Assembly: GCF_001522545.3 (NCBI RefSeq)
Contig: NC_031792.1
Coordinates: 2,315,500 to 2,379,499 of the forward strand
Source of the DNA: Parus major
Taxonomy: Eukaryota; Chordata; Aves; Passeriformes; Paridae
Direction: 5' to 3'
DNA: 64,000 nt
In this document: piece by piece, positions 59,183 to 64,000 of the stretch
How positions within the stretch are numbered: position 1 is the first letter of the stretch
How the letters are laid out: the number at the start of each line of letters is the position of its first letter
Position numbers and translations under genes: made by a program
Notes under the pieces: generated by a model
Databases searched by the model: none
Told to the model about the DNA's origin: nothing
The model's input: only the letters and a program-made list of their open reading frames with translations

Positions 59183-61692
59183 CTCTAATTAGTGCATCCC
59201 CATATTGTATCCTGGGAATCCTCGAGTGAGGGAGGGGCTGTGTTTTGTGGGACCTCCTAAGGGATGGCAGGGTGGGAGGAAACGTGCTGCCTTTCCTGGA
59301 GATGTGGCAGGAAGGTTCCCAGCTCATTTTATTTCCATTACTGAGGTGTTTGTGCCTTACTAAACAGCACCAGTGAAGAAATGAGTCCTTCCTGGGGAAG
59401 GGATGAACTTTTACCCAGGGGAAATTCTGAAGCCTTGGACTTGCCAACAAAAAAAACCCAAAAAAAACCAGGAGACAAGTGAAGAATATTTAAAATAAAT
59501 AATTCTCCCTGGCTGCTGAAACACAGCTGGGCATCTTGCTGAGCTAAATCCAGCTGAAAAACCATCAGTGAAATTCAGGTTTAGAATGGTGGACAAGCTG
59601 GATTGGCTGGGATACCCTTTGGGGTGGTGACAGTGTTGGGAAGAGCAGGTGGATGTTTGACTCCCTTTTTCTTCCACTCCCTCCTCCAAGAGCAGTGGAT
59701 CTGTTTATTCCAAAAGCACAGGTGAGAATTTGGGTTCTTATGACCCTTTTTGCCCTTCTTAACCGTGAATTACTGAAGGTGTGGGAACAGATAGAAATTT
59801 GGACAGCTGCTGTCCAAAGCTATCAAAAATTTCAAATGCCCTTCCTAAAAAGAAGAAAAAGAAAAGACTGTGGAAAACAGATTGAGATGAGTCTTTTTTT
59901 AATTAAAGGAAGCTGTTGTCTTGTGTACTTGGGTGTTCCCAGGGAGATGAGCTGCTGAATTTTAATTCACTTTACTTTTTTTTTGTTTACTTCCCTCCAG
60001 CTTCTCCTCCTGAACTTTGCCCCGTGGGTGGAACCGGTGCTTTCCTTGTTAGAGCATCTAAAACCTCTAATTATCAGGGAAATGGCTGAGAATTATCAAA
60101 CCAGCTGCAGTGCACGTGCTGGGTTTTCGTTTCTTTTTTTTTATCTAGGTGTGGACAAAGTTCCTTAATTTTAACAGCAGGGAGATGGGATCGATGTAGT
60201 TGTGGTCTGGCAGAATGAGCAGTGCCGGGGTTTGTGTGTTTTCCTGTCATGTTTCCACTCCTGTCCAGGAGAATTGTTCTGTGTTTGGGGTATTGTTATT
60301 TTGCAACTGGAATCAAGTTACACGGATTTTATTTTATTTTTTTTTAATGTGGAGCCACTGGGAGCAGTTACTCAATGAATACAAAAAGGCACCAGCCCTA
60401 ATGATGACAGGGAAAAGTTCTTTATGGGATCTGGGAGCAAAAGGCAGGGAACAAATGGGTACAGCCTGCAGAGACTCAGCATGGAATCCATCAGGGGAGC
60501 TTCCAAATAACTGCATCTGCTTTTGTTAATGTCTCAGGTGATTAGCTGAGAGCTGCGGTCCCATCCTTCCTGGGAAAAGTGCCTGCAAGGAGGGGGAAAA
60601 AAAGATTGGATGGAGGTAAAGGAGTGACACCAGGGATGCACCAGCTTATGGAGTGGTCTGGAAGGATGAAAAAGGACAGGGGAGGGTTCTGAAAATCACC
60701 TTTGAGCTGTTGCATCTCTGGAGGTAATTAAGGTGTCTGAGACAGAAACTGCTGCTTTGGGTGCCCAGATCTGGGTGCTCCGTGTAAGGGAAAATCGGAG
60801 CTTTAGAGATTCGGCTGTTCCTGTTGAAGTTTGGTTGCCAGTTTGGGATTCTGACCCACAGAGCTCCTGTTAGTGCTGGGCAATATGCAAAGGTCTGGCT
60901 GGTAATTCAGCAACAGCAAATTCCCAGGCTGGGCTTCCAGAGGGCAGCTCAGATAAGCTGGGCCATCAGTTCTGTGCTGTAATGTTTGATTTATTAAGGC
61001 CTGGAAACCTGAACACAAACCCCCAGGAATCAAAGAGAAACAATCTCCAAAGAGAGAGAGAGAATGAACTCTTCTCAACAGCAGAAATTGCAGCAAGAAA
61101 AATTGAGGCTGGACATCGGGAAACGTTGTTGAACAGTAAAAATAGTGAAGAGCTAAAATAGATTGCTAAGGGAGTTTGCAGAGGATCTGTCACTGGAGAT
61201 TTTAAAGAACAGATCAGACAAATGGCTTGGAAGGATTGAGCTTGTTGGATGGACGGGAGGACTAACAGAGCTCTTCATTTACTGCCTGCTTCCCACGGTC
61301 CCTCCATCAGTGTCACTGCACTGCCCTGTGCCAGCCTCCCTCCCCACACAGAGAGCCCTAAACCCAAGCTCTGCCTGATTCTGGGGCTGGCAGAACCCTG
61401 GGGATGAGGACTTTGGGCTTTCCAGGCTCTCTCCTGGTGCTTTGTTTTAGCCTTGTGGCCACTGAGCAGCCTGTGCCGGTACTGACAATAATGCAAATTT
61501 AGATTTGATTCACAACTCTGCCATGTGACCTCAGGAAAATGATCTGAACCTGTCATTCCTCTCAATCTGAACCTCTTGAGCCCTGGCCAGACTTTCAGCA
61601 ATAAGTAGAGGTCTCCTTGATAGGGATTGAGATGAATTTTTTTGCCTTTTCAGTCCACGGTTGATTAGAGATAGTGGTAATTATAGATTAAC

Positions 61693-61885
61693 AATGTGTT
61701 GGAAGGACTTCAAAGCTCATCCAGTGCCACCTCTGCCCTGGCAGGGACAATTTCCACTATCCCAGGGTGCTCCAAGCTCCATCAGCCTGGCCTTGGACAC
61801 TTCCAGGGATGGGGCAGCCACAGGTTCTCCGGGAAATCCATTCCAGGGTCTCCCCACGCTCACAGGGAAGGATTTTCTGAGTGTG
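61693..61885 (-). mobile_element. CR1 LINE fragment, reverse orientation
   Basis: GTTGGAAGGACTTCAAAGCT, CCTTGGACACTTCCAGGGAT and GGGGCAGCCACAGGTTCTC: the complement of a CR1 tail, about 190 bp. Confidence 0.85.
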
Positions 61886-63749
61886 GTTGTGCTCTCTGTG
61901 ATGTGCAGTCCATCCTTCCCGAGCAGATTTATGTAAATTGAGATGGGTGTTATGTGAAAACGTCATTATCTCGAGGCTTTCAGGGCTCTGGAAGGCAAAA
62001 AATAAAAAACAAGGGGAGAAGAATTTTGGAAAATTAAATATTTCTGACTAGGGTATGCTAAATCTTTTTCTGTTTAGGAAGGTGAGAAATTAAAATTGCA
62101 AAGCAGGCGGCGAGGGAGCGAGTCGCTGTGCGTGGCAGGGTTGGCTGGGTCTCCTGACTTCACAGAGGCTGTGAGAGGGAATCAGCAGAGAGACAGAGCT
62201 CCTTCATATGCAGAGAAGTCTCAAAAGCCCGTGTGTGACAGGGCTGTGGCTTCGTTTGCATGTGCAGGGTAACAGCAGCTCTCCCCACGCAGTGCTGAGC
62301 CTCTGGCTGGAGTTATTGGGCTTGGGAGTGTTTTTCCCTGGCCTCGGTGGTGCTGTGATAGGAGAGTGCTGAGAAGTCAGGGGGGAGCCCTGGATTTGTG
62401 TCCTTTCACCGTCTACATCTGCAAAAACATCTCCAAAAAGGGGCTGGAGAGCGGGCTGAGTGGTAGGTTACAGATGACAAACCCAATGTATAAATCTATA
62501 AACACGGGGAGAGGGAAGGGAGGGAGGTGCAGGGGTCTCCTGGTGGTCTGCAGAGCTCGGGCTCAGCTGTGATGAGCAAACTTCAGCCTTGAAACAGGAA
62601 AATCAGGGGGTGTTTGATTTGATGTGCAGAGACTGCATTCTCTGTCTGACAGGGCTGTGTTAGCGCTCAGGGTGTACAAAGCTCAGATTATGTTCTCCCT
62701 CTGGAAGAAAACCACTTCTGTTCAGCCTCTGCTGGCTGCCCCAGGCCAGCTTTGGCTGCTTCAGGCAGGGGACATGGCTGGGGCTCGCTGCAAACCAGGG
62801 AACGCTCCTGACTGCAGGGTGACACGGGGACCTGTCAGACCTTGCTGCTGTCGTGCTGCACTCCCAGGCCCTCAGATGTGGAAAAACCTTTGATAAAACC
62901 TGGGTGCCAGGCTGGGTAGTGACTGCAGTGAGGCACAGACGAGTCAAAGACAGGTCAGGGATGGGTCCAGAGGCTTGGAGCGAGGTGGCAAAGCAGGAAT
63001 TGGAACCCGTTTCACCGGGGGATGCAGTGGCTGGCTCACAGTTGTTTGAGGCACCTCCAGAAGATGCCAGGAGTTATTCTACATCTCCAGAGGCCTCTCC
63101 CTTTTCCCGTTTGGGAGCTCTGTGGGCTGAGCTGGCCCTGTGAAGGACGTGGGGACCCTTTTCTTGTGTCCCCAGGGCGATGGCAGCAGGCAGCAGCCCC
63201 TGCCCTCCCCTGAAGCACAGCCCTGGCAGCTCCAGTGCCTCGGTTACTCTGGCAACAAACTGCAGGCAGACAGCACCAAGCAGCTGAATTCAGCCCCTTG
63301 TTCCAGCAAAAAAATGCTCTCATTGAAGGCGAGCCCGTGGCAAAACCCTCCTGCTGAAGGACCCTGATAGTCAGAGGGATGTTCAGGAGTTAGGGAGTGT
63401 GGGAGGAGCTGTCCCCAGAGCTGTGTCCCCATCAGGGCCACCAGACCGTGTCCCTCGTGTTTGGAGGTGTCTGATCCCCAGGGATGTGGGGAAGAGAAGA
63501 TTTGGGAGGTGAGGGAGCAAGAGAGGCTGGAGAAGGGTAGAGAGGGAGCTGCTGGAAGGAGTGGGACAGGGAGAGCCACCAGCAGTGTCACAGTGACAGG
63601 GCCCCACGTCACCAGGAGCTGGGAATTTTTCCCTCATCCCAGCAAAAAGCAATCCTTGCAGAGCTCTCCTCTCTCTGTTTGTTTGTCAGCTCACAAGGGT
63701 AACAAAAGCATCCGTGGCACTGGGGATGTGCTGCTTCTCTGGGATCCAG

Positions 63750-63890
63750 CGAGCTGCCCAGAATGATAATTGGCTGCTTTTCATTTTTTTAAGGAGCTAA
63801 CAGGCTACTGCACAAAGTAATTAACTGGACAGATGGATCCAGCAGAATTTGTAAACGTCGACAGCAACAATAAGGCTTTTTTTCTTTTTT
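63750..63890. other. Candidate conserved noncoding element
   Basis: AT-rich, non-repetitive sequence with homeodomain-type cores (ATAATTGG, AAGTAATTAAC) and an intact CpG pair within AAACGTCGACAG. The look is that of vertebrate developmental enhancers. Conservation cannot be tested from one sequence. Confidence 0.35.
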
Positions 63891-64000
63891 TTTTTGAAGG
63901 CCTTGTGTCAGCAGAAGGGCTCCAGGTTGGGACTGGCTTTCAGGGAAGCAGCTAAAATAAATGAGACTTGAAAAAATTAATAATCTTCATGGCTACAGAT

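Larger units (their letters stand above)
48300..64000 (+). other. Noncoding region, probable first intron of the downstream gene
   Basis: No coding exon recognised on either strand. Contents noted separately are CR1 fragments at 50338, 59055 and 61693, a 20-bp repeat at 58055, and AT-rich unique blocks at 52180-52500, 53990-54300, 55090-55260, 57550-57770 and 63750-63890 that look like candidate enhancers. The rest is unremarkable unique DNA. Confidence 0.6.

Noticed and set aside
48300..64000. Search for GRIK4 coding exons or signal peptide
   Set aside because: No segment resembles an ionotropic glutamate receptor N-terminus on either strand, so GRIK4 is not listed as coding.
1..64000. CRISPR arrays, bacterial operons, phage or defence systems, tRNA or rRNA genes
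   Set aside because: The DNA is vertebrate nuclear sequence; no regular spaced repeats, no cloverleaf with A/B boxes and no bacterial-type gene was seen.

Overview
The window is vertebrate, almost certainly avian nuclear DNA. It has one multi-exon gene with GT-AG introns, an isolated CpG island, and many truncated CR1-type retrotransposon tails; several end in a degenerate ATTCTATGAT-like octamer, the usual bird signature. A songbird is plausible from an LTR-like element near 34 kb, but that rests on memory.

From 76 to 34683 (+ strand) lies a nearly complete copy of ARHGEF12 (LARG, leukemia-associated RhoGEF). I traced 40 coding exons, inferred to be exons 2-41; only exon 1, with the start codon and about 11 residues, is missing to the left. 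Exon lengths sum to 4570 nt including the stop, and every split codon joins in frame, giving about 1522 residues. In order they encode: a basic N-terminus; a PDZ domain (8210-10500) for receptor C-termini; a coiled coil (11015-11371); an acidic motif plus RGS-homology domain (14036-18090) for Galpha12/13; a Ser/Pro/acidic linker (18797-20429); the Dbl-homology RhoA exchange domain (21021-25379); the PH domain (26747-28700); and a long, poorly conserved C-terminal tail (28923-34683). Together these link Galpha12/13-coupled and plexin/IGF1R-type receptors to RhoA activation.

The 3' UTR runs from 34684 to a poly(A) signal at 38388, or perhaps to a second one at 39625. From about 39.7 to 46.4 kb there is no recognisable gene: CR1 fragments, a ~32-bp degenerate minisatellite (43962-44255), candidate conserved noncoding stretches, then a pyrimidine-rich 37-bp minisatellite.

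A CpG island (about 46680-48300) has two strong splice-donor-like sites. In other amniotes the next gene on the same strand is GRIK4, so this is probably the GRIK4 promoter and noncoding first exon, with 48.3-64 kb as its first intron. No GRIK4 coding exon is visible, so the assignment is by synteny only. The intron-like region has CR1 tails and several AT-rich, low-repeat blocks that look like developmental enhancers, the strongest at the right edge (63750-63890).

I found no operon, phage, CRISPR, defence system, tRNA or rRNA, and no clearly undescribed protein system. The less ordinary features are an unusually long in-frame extension into intron 33, two pairs of related repeats around the last exons, and a G-quadruplex-prone tract beside the candidate promoter.
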